NCBI GenBank assembly: GCA_963750535.1
Contig: CAVVRF010000039.1
Coordinates: forward strand, 1-64,000
Source of the DNA: JAKFWF01 sp963750535
Lineage (GTDB): Bacteria; Pseudomonadota; Alphaproteobacteria; Rhizobiales; Hyphomicrobiaceae
Length of the DNA stretch: 64,000 nucleotides
Direction: 5' to 3'
Below are positions 36,422 to 46,842 of the stretch, piece by piece; position 1 is the stretch's first letter, and every line of letters starts with the position of its first letter. Made by a program: the position numbers and the translations under genes. The notes below the pieces were generated by a model. That model was given only the letters and a program-made list of their open reading frames with translations. It did not search any database and had not been told where the DNA came from.

Positions 36422-36506
36422 CTAGTGTCCCGATCGCGAAGCTCGGCACCACCCGCAGCTCGGCAATGCTGCACGATGGATGCGGACTTCCGAATCATCA
36501 CACTAG
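36422..36506. repeat. Hybrid CTAG-ended palindromic element upstream of glpK
   Basis: The left end is CTAGTGTCCCGATCGCGAAG, the TGTCC type; the right end, inverted, is CTAGTGTGATGATTCGGAAG, the TGTGAT type. The outer CTAGTGT pairs, but the inner arms come from different subtypes. It ends 42 bases before the glpK start. Confidence 0.75.
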
Positions 36507-36548
36507 AATGTGCCGCATGTTGAGCGGCAAAGAAGCCAGGGGAGGGCC

Positions 36549-38060
36549 ATGATGGCAGCCGAGACGCAGTTCGTAGTGGCGATCGACCAGGGAACGACCT
36601 CCTCGCGCGCCATCGTGTTTGCCTCCGACCTCGCGGTCAAAGCCGCGGCGCAGCAGGAGTTTACCCAGCACTACCCGCAATCGGGCTGGGTCGAGCACGA
36701 GCCGGACGACCTGTGGCGGACGGCGCTCGCGACGCTCAAGGACGCGGTGGCCAAGGCCGGCGTCGGGCCGCAGCAGATCGCGGCGATCGGCATCACCAAC
36801 CAGCGCGAGACCACGATCGTGTGGGACCGCGATACCGGCAAGCCGGTCCATCGCGCCATCGTCTGGCAGGATCGCCGCACCGCCGAGGTCTGCCAGCGGC
36901 TGAAGGCTGACGGTGCGCAAGCAGCCGTCGCGGCCAAGACCGGCCTGCTGCTCGACCCCTATTTCTCGGGCACCAAGATTGCCTGGATCCTCGACCAGGA
37001 CCCCGCGTTGCGGCAGCGCGCCGAGGCCGGCCGGCTGCTATTCGGCACCGTCGACACCTACCTGCTGTGGCAGCTGACCGGCGGCCGCGTGCACGCGACC
37101 GACGCGACCAACGCATCGCGGACGCTGCTGCTCGACATCCACTCCGGCCAATGGGATGAGGAAATGCTGCGACTGTTCCGCGTGCCGCGCGCGATGCTGC
37201 CGGTGGTGCGCGACAGCTCGGCCGACTTCGGCTCCACCGACGCGGCAATCCTCGGCCGGCCGGTGCGGATCGGCGGCATCGCCGGCGATCAGCAGGCTGC
37301 GACCGTCGGCCAGGGCTGCTTTCAGCCTGGCATGATGAAGTCGACCTATGGCACCGGCTGCTTTGCGCTGCTCAATACCGGCGAGGTGGCGGTGGCGTCG
37401 AGGAACTCGCTGCTGACCACGATCGCCTATCAGCTGAATGGCCGCCGCACCTACGCACTCGAGGGCGCGATCTTCATTGCCGGCGCCGCCGTGCAATGGC
37501 TGCGCGACGGCCTCGGCATCATCAAGTCGGCGGCGGAGACCGGCGACCTGGCGGCCGGCGCCGACCCGTCCCAGAGCGTGTACCTGGTGCCGGCGTTCGT
37601 CGGTCTCGGTGCGCCATGGTGGAACGCGGACGTTCGTGGCGCCATCTTCGGCCTGACGCGCAACACCGGCCCGAAGGAGTTCGCCCGTGCGGCGCTGGAG
37701 AGCGTCGCCTTCCAGACCCGCGACCTGCTCGAAGCCATGCGAAAGGATTGGGCGGGCGCGAGCGGCGGCGCGGTGGCAGCGCCGGTGCTGCGCGTCGACG
37801 GCGGCATGACGGCCTCCGACTGGACCATGCAGTGCCTTGCCGACATCCTCGATGCCGCGGTCGATCGTCCGCGCGTCCTGGAGACGACTGCGCTCGGCGC
37901 GGCCTACCTTGCCGGGCTGCATGCGGGTGTCTATCCGCAGCCGGCCGAATTCGCCCGGATATGGGCGCTCGATCGCCGGTTCGAGCCGAGGATGGCGGCC
38001 GCCGACCGGCAGCGCAAGCTCGACGGATGGCGCGACGCGGTTCGCCGGGCGCTTGCTTGA
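36549..38060 (+). CDS. glpK: Glycerol kinase
   Basis: A 503-residue FGGY-family kinase making glycerol 3-phosphate. The N-terminal phosphate loop DQGTTSSRAIVF, TNQRETTIVWDRDTG, WQDRRTAEVC, DPYFSGTKIAWIL and DTYLLWQLTGGRVHATDATN are all typical of GlpK. The second domain has GDQQAATVGQGCFQPGMMKS, TYGTGCFALLNTG and LRVDGGMTASDWTMQ. The start ATG at 36549 (or the adjoining ATG at 36552) follows AGGGGAGGG. No glpF lies beside it; glpD is 6 kb downstream. Confidence 0.95.
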   Translation: MMAAETQFVVAIDQGTTSSRAIVFASDLAVKAAAQQEFTQHYPQSGWVEHEPDDLWRTALATLKDAVAKAGVGPQQIAAIGITNQRETTIVWDRDTGKPVHRAIVWQDRRTAEVCQRLKADGAQAAVAAKTGLLLDPYFSGTKIAWILDQDPALRQRAEAGRLLFGTVDTYLLWQLTGGRVHATDATNASRTLLLDIHSGQWDEEMLRLFRVPRAMLPVVRDSSADFGSTDAAILGRPVRIGGIAGDQQAATVGQGCFQPGMMKSTYGTGCFALLNTGEVAVASRNSLLTTIAYQLNGRRTYALEGAIFIAGAAVQWLRDGLGIIKSAAETGDLAAGADPSQSVYLVPAFVGLGAPWWNADVRGAIFGLTRNTGPKEFARAALESVAFQTRDLLEAMRKDWAGASGGAVAAPVLRVDGGMTASDWTMQCLADILDAAVDRPRVLETTALGAAYLAGLHAGVYPQPAEFARIWALDRRFEPRMAAADRQRKLDGWRDAVRRALA

Positions 38061-38098
38061 GTGATCACCGGGTCGCTGTCCGCCCAGGGCAAAAAAGT

Positions 38099-38130
38099 GG
38101 CCGGAAGCGATCCCCCGATCGCTTCCGGCC
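38099..38130 (-). terminator. Rho-independent terminator of gcrA
   Basis: GGCCGGAAGCGATC pairs perfectly with GATCGCTTCCGGCC over 14 base pairs around CCCC. On the minus strand it is followed by ACTTTTTT, the expected T-run. It lies between glpK and gcrA and may also slow glpK readthrough. Confidence 0.8.
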
Positions 38131-38189
38131 TCCCCCACCGGCAGGTCGTGACAATGTCCCGACCCGCCTCCGAACTTTCAATACGACGC

Positions 38190-38753
38190 TCAGGCGTCGG
38201 TCGGCTCGGTCTTGCCGACCGGGCCGGGAATGTACGCAGGCGAGATATGGCCAGGCTCGCGCACGTCGCGGCGGCGCGGCTGCGGCGGCTGGAACGCGCG
38301 GCGGGCGTGGAACTCGCAGTAGGGCAGGCCCGGCACCTTGTCGCGATTGCAGAAATGGAAATCGGCCAGCTGCGGGTCGCCGATCGGCCAGCGGCAGCTG
38401 CATTCCGTCAGCGTCGCGATCGTGCGGCGCTCATTGAGCGGAATGTCGAGCTCCTCCACCGTTGGCACGAACGGCTCGGCGTCGAGCTGATAAAGTCCGC
38501 GCACGGTCGGATTGCCCTGGCTCGGGAAGCGGGGCTTGGCCAGTCGCTTCGGCTGCTGCTGCGCGACGCGGGCGCGCGGCCGGTGGCTCTTCATGCGCGA
38601 CGTGGTTGCCCGGCCCGAGAGGCCCAGGCGGTGGACCTTGCCGATGACGGCATTGCGGGTGACGCTGCCGAGGCGGCCTGCGATCTGGCTGGCGCTCAGT
38701 CCCTCGGACCAGAGCTTCTTCAGAAGCTCGACGCGCTCGTCGTTCCAACCCAT
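38190..38753 (-). CDS. gcrA: GcrA cell-cycle regulator
   Basis: A 187-residue sigma70-associated transcription factor of alphaproteobacteria that works at promoters with methylated GANTC sites. The N-terminal DNA-binding domain is MGWNDERVELLKKLWSEGLS then ASQIAGRLGSVTRNAVIGKV. The C-terminal sigma-interacting part contains CSCRWPIGDPQLADFHFCNR and LPYCEFHARRAFQPP, with paired cysteines. The start at 38753 (MGWND) is the family start. It has its own terminator at 38099-38130. Confidence 0.93.
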   Translation of the reverse strand: MGWNDERVELLKKLWSEGLSASQIAGRLGSVTRNAVIGKVHRLGLSGRATTSRMKSHRPRARVAQQQPKRLAKPRFPSQGNPTVRGLYQLDAEPFVPTVEELDIPLNERRTIATLTECSCRWPIGDPQLADFHFCNRDKVPGLPYCEFHARRAFQPPQPRRRDVREPGHISPAYIPGPVGKTEPTDA

Positions 38754-39454
38754 AATCGTTTGCTCCATACCGAATACTGGCGCGCGCTCGCGCTTCGGCG
38801 CGAACGTCGGCGTGGGCCGGGCGGTGAGGCAGACGTACGAACGAGCACGGCTCGTCCGGGTGCGCGACACGCAGCTCGACCGGTTACAGACGCTGTACTG
38901 GGGGACGCATCACTTGGGACTGGCGCTTCTCGCCGGCGGAGAGACCGCCGCGGAACTGTGCCTACACTTGCACGGGTGCGCCTTACGCAATGCGAGCATG
39001 AACAAACGCTCGCCAACTATATCTAGAGCGGACCGGGAGCCCTGCCCTATAGATAGACATTACCGCAGACTGGATTTGCTCTACAAGCGACCCGGGGCGA
39101 TACGTTGCCCATTGACAAATCATGGTGTCCGAAGCGCCACAGAGCGATTCGAGTTCGCTGTATGTTTCTGTACAACTCGAAATTCGCACTTCTCAATCGA
39201 CGATGCGGATGATCGCCGTCGATCTCGACGGTGATGGTTGCTGAATTCAATGCCGTCGTCACCGGTAGAGTCTTCCCGGATGCGCCCATCGCGCCGGATG
39301 TTGGAGTTCTCGCTCGCCGCGGCACGGGTCGAGGCATGCAGCGCCGTAGCGTCAGGCTTGCGGCCGGGCCGGACCGCTTGCCGGCCGGCGCACTGGCCTC
39401 TAACGCTGCACCCGAAACCATTGCATCGTCGGCAGCTCACCACGACCGGTCGAT
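38754..39454. other. Long intergenic region upstream of gcrA and the MFS gene
   Basis: About 700 bases between divergent genes. It should hold the gcrA promoter. A TTGACA occurs at 39112-39117, in a less GC-rich stretch, but no matching -10 is clear. No gene is convincing on either strand. Confidence 0.35.
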
Positions 39455-40702
39455 ATGGAGCCATCGAGCAGGATGACTTCCCAGTCCACGGCGACCATGA
39501 CGCAGCCCCGCGAGCCGCTGGCGCCGGTCCTGGCATTGACCACGGCTGTGCAGGCGTTGGCCACGTTCTCCGTCTTTGCCCTGCCGACGCTGGCGCCGAA
39601 GGCGGCCGACACCTTCGGACTGCCGCCGCAGACAGTCGGCTATCAGGTCAGCGTGATCTATCTCGCGGCCGCCACGCTTTCCGGCTATGGCGGCCTGTTG
39701 GTGCGCCGCTATGGCGCCGGCGCAACCAGCCTCGCCGCGCTCGCCTTGGCCGCGATCGGATTGCTCGGCATCGCAGCCGGCAACCTGCCGCTGACGATCC
39801 TCGGCTCCCTGAGCATCGGCGCCGGTTATGGCGTCACCAATCCGGCCGCCGCGCACCTGCTGCTGCGTTATGCCCCGCCGGGACGCCGCAATTTGATTTT
39901 CGCCATCAAGCAGGCCGGCGTGCCGCTTGGCGCCATGCTCGCGGCGGTAATGCTGCCAAGGCTTGCCGAGCGCGTCGGCTGGCAAGGTGCGATCGCCGCC
40001 AGCGTGTCGCTGTTCGTGGTATTGGCGCTGCTGCTGATGCGGCGCCAGGCCCGATGGGACGACGACCGGGATCCGAGCACTTTGCTGCGGGCAGGCGCAC
40101 TCGCCGGCACCACGCTCGTCATGCGCCACCCGGTGTTGCGATCTCTGGCGTTTGTCGGCTTCTGCTATGCGGCGTTCCAGGTCTGCCTGATCGCGTTCGC
40201 GGTGACGATGCTGGCGACCGAGCTCGGCTGGTCGCTGGTCGAGGCCGGCAGCATCGCCGCGGTAATGCAGGCGGCGGGAATGGCCGGGCGCATCACCTGG
40301 AGCATGTTCGCCGACCGGTACGGCAACGGCCTGCTGATCCTGGTCCTGCTCGGCGGCGCCGCGGCGGCATTCGGGATCATGGTCACCGGCATGGCGCCGA
40401 GCTGGTCGGCGGCCGCGATGATGCTCGTGCTGTGTGCGTTCGGCGCCTGCATCATCGGCTGGAACGGCATCTACATGGCCGAGACGGCACGGGCCAGCGG
40501 CGCGCGCGATGTAGGCCTGGCGACCGGCGGCGTGCTGATCTTCAATTTCGCCGGTGTCATTGCCGGCCCGGCGACGTTCGGTATCGTCGCGAAGGCGATC
40601 GGCAGCATTGCCGTCACGTTCGGCATCTTTGCGGTGCTGCCGCTGCTGGGTGCCATGTCGCTGATCCCTGTGCTGAAGCACGATCGCCGTCGTGCGAATT
40701 GA
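39455..40702 (+). CDS. MFS transporter (CynX/NimT-like)
   Basis: A transporter of about 415 residues with twelve hydrophobic segments. LAPVLALTTAVQALATFSVF begins helix 1; GYGGLLVRRYGAGA is the loop 2-3 region; LLRYAPPGRRNLIFAIKQAG and FADRYGNGLLILVLLGG are family features. It resembles the cyanate/2-nitroimidazole transporter-like group. Starts at 39455, 39473 and 39497 are all possible, none with a clear ribosome site; the third begins nearest the first helix. The cargo is unknown. It lies 100 bases ahead of the PhoX-like gene. Confidence 0.82.
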   Translation: MEPSSRMTSQSTATMTQPREPLAPVLALTTAVQALATFSVFALPTLAPKAADTFGLPPQTVGYQVSVIYLAAATLSGYGGLLVRRYGAGATSLAALALAAIGLLGIAAGNLPLTILGSLSIGAGYGVTNPAAAHLLLRYAPPGRRNLIFAIKQAGVPLGAMLAAVMLPRLAERVGWQGAIAASVSLFVVLALLLMRRQARWDDDRDPSTLLRAGALAGTTLVMRHPVLRSLAFVGFCYAAFQVCLIAFAVTMLATELGWSLVEAGSIAAVMQAAGMAGRITWSMFADRYGNGLLILVLLGGAAAAFGIMVTGMAPSWSAAAMMLVLCAFGACIIGWNGIYMAETARASGARDVGLATGGVLIFNFAGVIAGPATFGIVAKAIGSIAVTFGIFAVLPLLGAMSLIPVLKHDRRRAN

Positions 40703-40802
40703 CGCGCGTCTCTTGCCTGTGCGTGGAGTGGGTGCTTGTCATGAACCCTTCACGCACCCCGAATAGCACGCAGAGCATCGCGCGTATGAGGAGCCTTCGG
40801 CC

Positions 40803-42796
40803 ATGAACGACAATTCGCAGCTGCCGCTTTCTGTCCAGTACGAGATTGCCGAGGACGCCGGCAGCAATTCCAGCGCCAACGCCACCATCGGCGACATCAT
40901 CGCCGAGCGGCTGTCGCGGCGCGACTTGGTCAGGGGCGCCCTTGGTGTCGCGGCGATCTCGGCGGCGGTCTCGCCGCTGGCCATGCTCGCAGCCGAGCAG
41001 GCCAGGGCGCAAGGCGCAAACACGACGCCGAGCTTCAACTTCAAGGAGATCGCCGCCGGCTCGGACGAGAAGCATCACGTCGCCGACGGGCTACGACGCC
41101 GACATTCTGATTCGCTGGGGCGACAAGGTGCTGACCGATGCGCCGGAGTTCGATCCCGCGAAGCAGTCGGCCGCTGCCCAGGCGAAGCAGTTCGGCTACA
41201 ACAACGACTTTCTCGGCTACATCCCGCTCGACGGCTCCACGCACGGGCTGCTCGTGGTCAATCACGAGTATACCAACGAGGAGCTGATGTTCCCGGTCGC
41301 TCGGCCGGCAGGATACCGCCAAGAAGTTCGCCGACATGACCAAGGACCTCGTCGACATCGAGATGATGGCGCATGGCGGCTCGGTGCTCGAGATCGCACG
41401 CGGGGCCGACGGCAAGTGGTCGGTGGTGCCCGACAGCAAGTTTGCCCGCCGCATCACCGCCTCGACCGAGATGCGGATCTCCGGCCCCGCCGCCGGCCAC
41501 GAGCGCATCAAGACCAAGGCCGATCCGACCGGCACCAAGGTGCTCGGCATGCTCAACAATTGCGCCGGCGCGCACCACCCCGTGGGGCACGTGGCTGACC
41601 TGCGAGGAGAACTTCAACGGCTATTTCTGGAACAAGAAGGCGGCCGAGGCCGAGCCCGGATGCCAAGGCCTTGAAGCGCTATGGCGCTCCCGGCGAGTGG
41701 TACGCCTGGGGCAAGTTCCACGACCGCTTCGACGTCGAGAAGGAGCCGAACGAGCCCAACCGCTTCGGCTGGGTGGTCGAGATCGATCCGATCGATCCTG
41801 CCTCGGTGCCGGTGAAGCGCACCGCCCTCGGCCGCTTCAAGCACGAGGGCGCCGGCAACATCGTCAACGGCGACGGCCGCTTCGTCGTCTATCAGGGCGA
41901 CGACGAGCGCTTCGACTACGTCTACAAGTTCGTGACCGAAGGCAAGGTCGACCGGGCCAACCGCGCCGCCAACAGGACCTGCTCGACAAGGGCACGCTGT
42001 ACGTCGCGCAGCTACAATGCCGACGGCACCGGCGAATGGCTGCCGCTGGTCCACGGCCAGGGCAAGCTGACCGCAGAGAACGGTTTCAAGGACCAGGGCG
42101 ACGTTCTCATCCACGCCCGCTTCGCCGGCGACGCTGCTCGGCGCCACCAAGATGGATCGGCCCGAGGACGTCGAGGCAAACCCCAAGACCAACAAGGTCT
42201 ATGTGATGCTGACCAACAACTCGCGCCGCAAGGCCGACCAGGTCGATGCCGCCAATCCGCGCGCCGAGAACCAGTTCGGCCACATCATCGAGATGATGCC
42301 GGACGGCGGCGACCACGCCTCGACCAAGTTCAAGTGGGAAATCCTGGTCAAGTGCGGCGATCCCTCGATTGCCGCCGTCGGTGCAACGTTCAATCCGGCA
42401 ACCACCAAGGACGGCTGGTTCGGCATGCCGGACAATTGCGCTGTCGACGCCATGGGCCGCCTGTGGGTTGCGACCGACGGCAACTCGCCGTCGAACACCG
42501 GTCGCGCCGACGGCATTTGGGCGATGGAGACCGAAGGGGCGGCACGCGCCACCTCGAAGCTGTTCTTCCGCGTGCCGCAGGGCGCCGAAATGTGCGGTCC
42601 GGAGTTCACGCCCGACCTCGAGACCTTCTTCGTCGCCGTGCAGCATCCGGGCGAAGCCGACGAGGACGATCCGAAGGCCGCGCCGGCGACGTTCGAGAGC
42701 CCGGCGACCCGCTGGCCCGACTTCAAGCCCGACCTGCCGCCACGGCCGTCGGTGGTCGCGATCACGAAGAAGGGCGGCGGCAAGATCGGCGTCTGA
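40803..42796 (+). pseudogene. PhoX-type (DUF839) phosphatase with about seven frameshifts
   Basis: Pieced together from several frames this is a PhoX-family protein of about 660 residues. The N-terminus has a Tat signal (SRRDLVRGALGVAAISAAV). Later pieces give GYDADILIRWGDKVLTDAPE, LLVVNHEYTNEELMFP, DIEMMAHGGSVLEI, TPWGTWLTCEENFNGYFW, FGWVVEIDPIDPASVPVKRT, DGRFVVYQGDDERFDYVYKF, MDRPEDVEANPKTNKVYVML and PDNCAVDAMGRLWVATDGN, all typical. Shifts lie near 41088, 41294, 41571, 41657, 41973, 42010 and 42130; six fit one extra base, one fits a missing base. PhoX enzymes are calcium/iron periplasmic phosphatases. The reading frame is otherwise conserved in every piece, so sequencing error and recent decay both remain possible. 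Confidence 0.75.
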
Positions 42797-42821
42797 TCGC
42801 CGGCTCGGCGTTCCCGACCGC

Positions 42822-44180
<1,359 letters not shown>

Positions 44181-44209
44181 CGTGTTACCTTCGAGGTTTC
44201 CCAACCAAT

Positions 44210-45745
44210 ATGCGAGCCCTGCCCGTGACGCAATCGTACGACCTTGCCATCATCGGAGGCGGCATCAATGGCTGCGGTATCGCCCGCGACGCCGCTGGCC
44301 GCGGGCTCTCGGTCTACCTGTGCGAGATGAACGATCTCGGCAGCGGCACCTCGTCGTGGTCGACCAAGCTCGTGCATGGCGGCCTTCGCTATCTCGAGTT
44401 CTACGAGTTCAGGCTGGTACGGGAGGCACTGACCGAGCGCGAGGTGCTGTGGAAGCTCGCGCCGCACCTGATCCATCCGCTACGCTTCGTGCTGCCGCAT
44501 CATTCGGGCCTGCGACCGGCGTGGCTGCTGCGGCTCGGGCTGTTCCTCTATGATCACATCGGCGGGCGCAAGCTGCTGCCGCCGACCCGCACCCTCGATC
44601 TGTCGAGCGACCCGGCCGGCGCGCCGTTGAAGCCGGGGATGTTCCGGCGCGGCTTCGAGTACTCCGACTGCCGCGTCGACGATGTGCGGCTGGTCATCGC
44701 CAATGCCCAGGACGCGGCCGCCCATGGCGCCCGGATCGAGACCCGCGCCCGCGCGACGCGCGCCGTGCGTGACGGCGACAACTGGCTGCTGACGATCGAG
44801 AACCTGGCGGATGGCAGCTCGAAGACGATCGCCGCCCGCTGCCTCGTCAACGCCGCCGGCCCCTGGGTCGAGGACGTGCTGTCGCGGCGAATCGGTCTCA
44901 ATGCCGGGGCGCACGTGCGGCTGGTGCAGGGCGCGCATATCGTCGTGCGCAAGGCGTTCGATCATGACCGCGCCTACATCTTCCAGAACGCCGATGGCCG
45001 CATCATCTTTGCCATTCCCTATCAGGGCGAGTTCACCCTGATCGGCACGACCGACAAGGATGTCGACGGCGATCCGGCCAAGGTCGCCGCCACCAGCGAG
45101 GAGATCGAATATCTCTGCTCGGCGGCGAGCGAATACTTCGCGAGGCCGATCACCCGGGACGACATCGTGTGGACGTTCGCCGGCGTTCGGCCGCTGTACG
45201 ATGACGGCGCCAGCGACGCCAAGTCCGCCACCCGCGACTACGTGTTCGAGCTCGACGAGAAGCCGGATGCCGCACCGTTGCTGTCGATCTTCGGCGGCAA
45301 GATCACCACCTATCGACGGCTCGCCGAGCACGCGATGGAGAAGCTGGGCGATCATCTGCCGACGACCGGTCGCGGGGCATGGACGTCGCGCGAGCCGCTG
45401 CCGGGGGGCGATTTCGAGGTCGACGGGCTCGAGGCGCTGGCGCGGAGCATCGCCGACGCCGCCCCGTTCATCGGGCGCGCGCACGCGGCGCGATTGGCCC
45501 GCACCTACGGCACGAAGGCGCTGGAGATGCTGGCCGGAGTGAAAGTCGCGGCGGATCTGGGGCGCTCGTTCGGTGCCACGCTTACCGAGGTCGAGGTGCG
45601 TTATCTAATACGTCACGAGTGGGCACAGACCGCCGAGGACATCGTCTGGCGGCGCACCAAGCTCGGCCTGCACTTGAGCCAGGACGAAATAGCCGCGCTC
45701 GACGCCTGGCTCGCGGCGAACGAGGTCAAGGCTGCGAAGGTTTGA
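44210..45745 (+). CDS. glpD: Aerobic glycerol-3-phosphate dehydrogenase
   Basis: A 511-residue FAD enzyme at the inner membrane that oxidises glycerol 3-phosphate and passes electrons to quinone. The FAD site is LAIIGGGINGCGIARDAAGR, followed by SSWSTKLVHGGLRYLEFYEF, LPHHSGLRPAWLLRLGLFLY, YSDCRVDDVRLVIANAQDA, NAAGPWVEDVL and FGGKITTYRRLAEHAMEKL. The C-terminal DUF domain ends RHEWAQTAEDIVWRRTKLGL. A GTG at 44225 is an alternative start. It completes glycerol use with glpK. Its end overlaps the convergent TPR gene by 20 bases. Confidence 0.94.
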   Translation: MRALPVTQSYDLAIIGGGINGCGIARDAAGRGLSVYLCEMNDLGSGTSSWSTKLVHGGLRYLEFYEFRLVREALTEREVLWKLAPHLIHPLRFVLPHHSGLRPAWLLRLGLFLYDHIGGRKLLPPTRTLDLSSDPAGAPLKPGMFRRGFEYSDCRVDDVRLVIANAQDAAAHGARIETRARATRAVRDGDNWLLTIENLADGSSKTIAARCLVNAAGPWVEDVLSRRIGLNAGAHVRLVQGAHIVVRKAFDHDRAYIFQNADGRIIFAIPYQGEFTLIGTTDKDVDGDPAKVAATSEEIEYLCSAASEYFARPITRDDIVWTFAGVRPLYDDGASDAKSATRDYVFELDEKPDAAPLLSIFGGKITTYRRLAEHAMEKLGDHLPTTGRGAWTSREPLPGGDFEVDGLEALARSIADAAPFIGRAHAARLARTYGTKALEMLAGVKVAADLGRSFGATLTEVEVRYLIRHEWAQTAEDIVWRRTKLGLHLSQDEIAALDAWLAANEVKAAKV

Positions 45746-46646
45746 GCGTCGCACCTGCCGTCGCCGGCCGCGCGATCGAGCCGGTGGCGAGGTTGGTCAC
45801 CCACACGCCAGGGCCGAGCGCCGGCGCGAACTTCGGCGCCTGCTGCGGCTCGACCCGCACCATCTGCCGCACATACTCGACGTTCGCCGAGGCGGTGTCT
45901 TGCGGGATGTCCCTCGCCGACACAGCGCGCGCCTCGTCGTACTTGCCCTGCAGGCCGAGCACGAGTGCGAGGTTCTGCCGCACCCTGGGATCGGCGTCGG
46001 GCGATTCGGCGATCTTGCGCAGCATGGCTTCGGCACGCGGCGCCTCGCCGTTCGCGGCGTGCGCCATCGCGAGGTTGCTGGTCACCGAGGGTTGGCCGGG
46101 CGACAGCGCCAGGGCCCGCTCGTAGAGTGGGATCGCCTGCGAAAACAGGCCCTGCTTGGCGAAAGCGGTGCCGCGCGCCGAGATGATCTTCCAGTCGGGC
46201 TTGCCCGGGTCGTCGGCGGATTCGAGCAGCTTCTGGGCGAGGCTGGTCTGGCCCATCTCGAGCGCGAGGCGGCCGTACTCGGAGGCGAGCTCACGGCTGT
46301 TGCCATGGAATATCGAGGCGGTCTGCAGCACGGTGAGGGCTTGTTCCTTCTGGCCGGCCGCCTTCAGGTTCAAGGCATAGTTTATGGAAGACTTCAGATC
46401 GCGCGGGTTCTTGGCGTTTTCCTTGCCCCAGTATTCGATCGCCTTCTCGAGCTCGGTCTGGGCTGGCCCTGCGGCATCGCCAGCCTTGCCGCGCCCGGCA
46501 TCCGCGACCGTAAGCGTGTCGCCGATCTTCGGCGTGTTGGCGCACGCACCCAGAAGGAGGGCGGCGATGGCGGCCGAGGCGGCTGTGGCGAGCCGGCGCC
46601 GAATGTCTGCTCCCGTCGAGTCGAAGCGCTCGTTGGTCCGGCACAT
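45726..46646 (-). CDS. TPR-repeat lipoprotein (TadD-like)
   Basis: A 306-residue protein with a lipoprotein signal: a basic start, a hydrophobic run and the lipobox LLGAC with Cys near 35. Behind it are five or six tetratricopeptide-like helices, including NYALNLKAAGQKEQALTVLQ, YGRLALEMGQTSLAQKLLES, FAKQGLFSQAIPLYERALAL and NLAMAHAANGEAPRAEAMLR. The layout matches the pilotin-like TadD of Flp pilus systems, but no other tad genes are in the window. Its 3' end overlaps glpD tail to tail. Confidence 0.8.
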   Translation of the reverse strand: MCRTNERFDSTGADIRRRLATAASAAIAALLLGACANTPKIGDTLTVADAGRGKAGDAAGPAQTELEKAIEYWGKENAKNPRDLKSSINYALNLKAAGQKEQALTVLQTASIFHGNSRELASEYGRLALEMGQTSLAQKLLESADDPGKPDWKIISARGTAFAKQGLFSQAIPLYERALALSPGQPSVTSNLAMAHAANGEAPRAEAMLRKIAESPDADPRVRQNLALVLGLQGKYDEARAVSARDIPQDTASANVEYVRQMVRVEPQQAPKFAPALGPGVWVTNLATGSIARPATAGATLKPSQP

Positions 46647-46842
46647 GCCAAGACTCTCCCATGATGTCGAGGAGGCGCGATTGCCTCACAATCGTCATAA
46701 TCCGCTACAGCGGTCAATAAACGCTTAACCTGACGGTGGATTCAGCTGGGCGCGGGGGAGCGCGTGCATCGCAGTTGCGCCCGGTGCACCGGACGTGCGA
46801 TTCGAGCGTTGCCGACGAGCCAACGCCAAGGGACGCTGTCAG

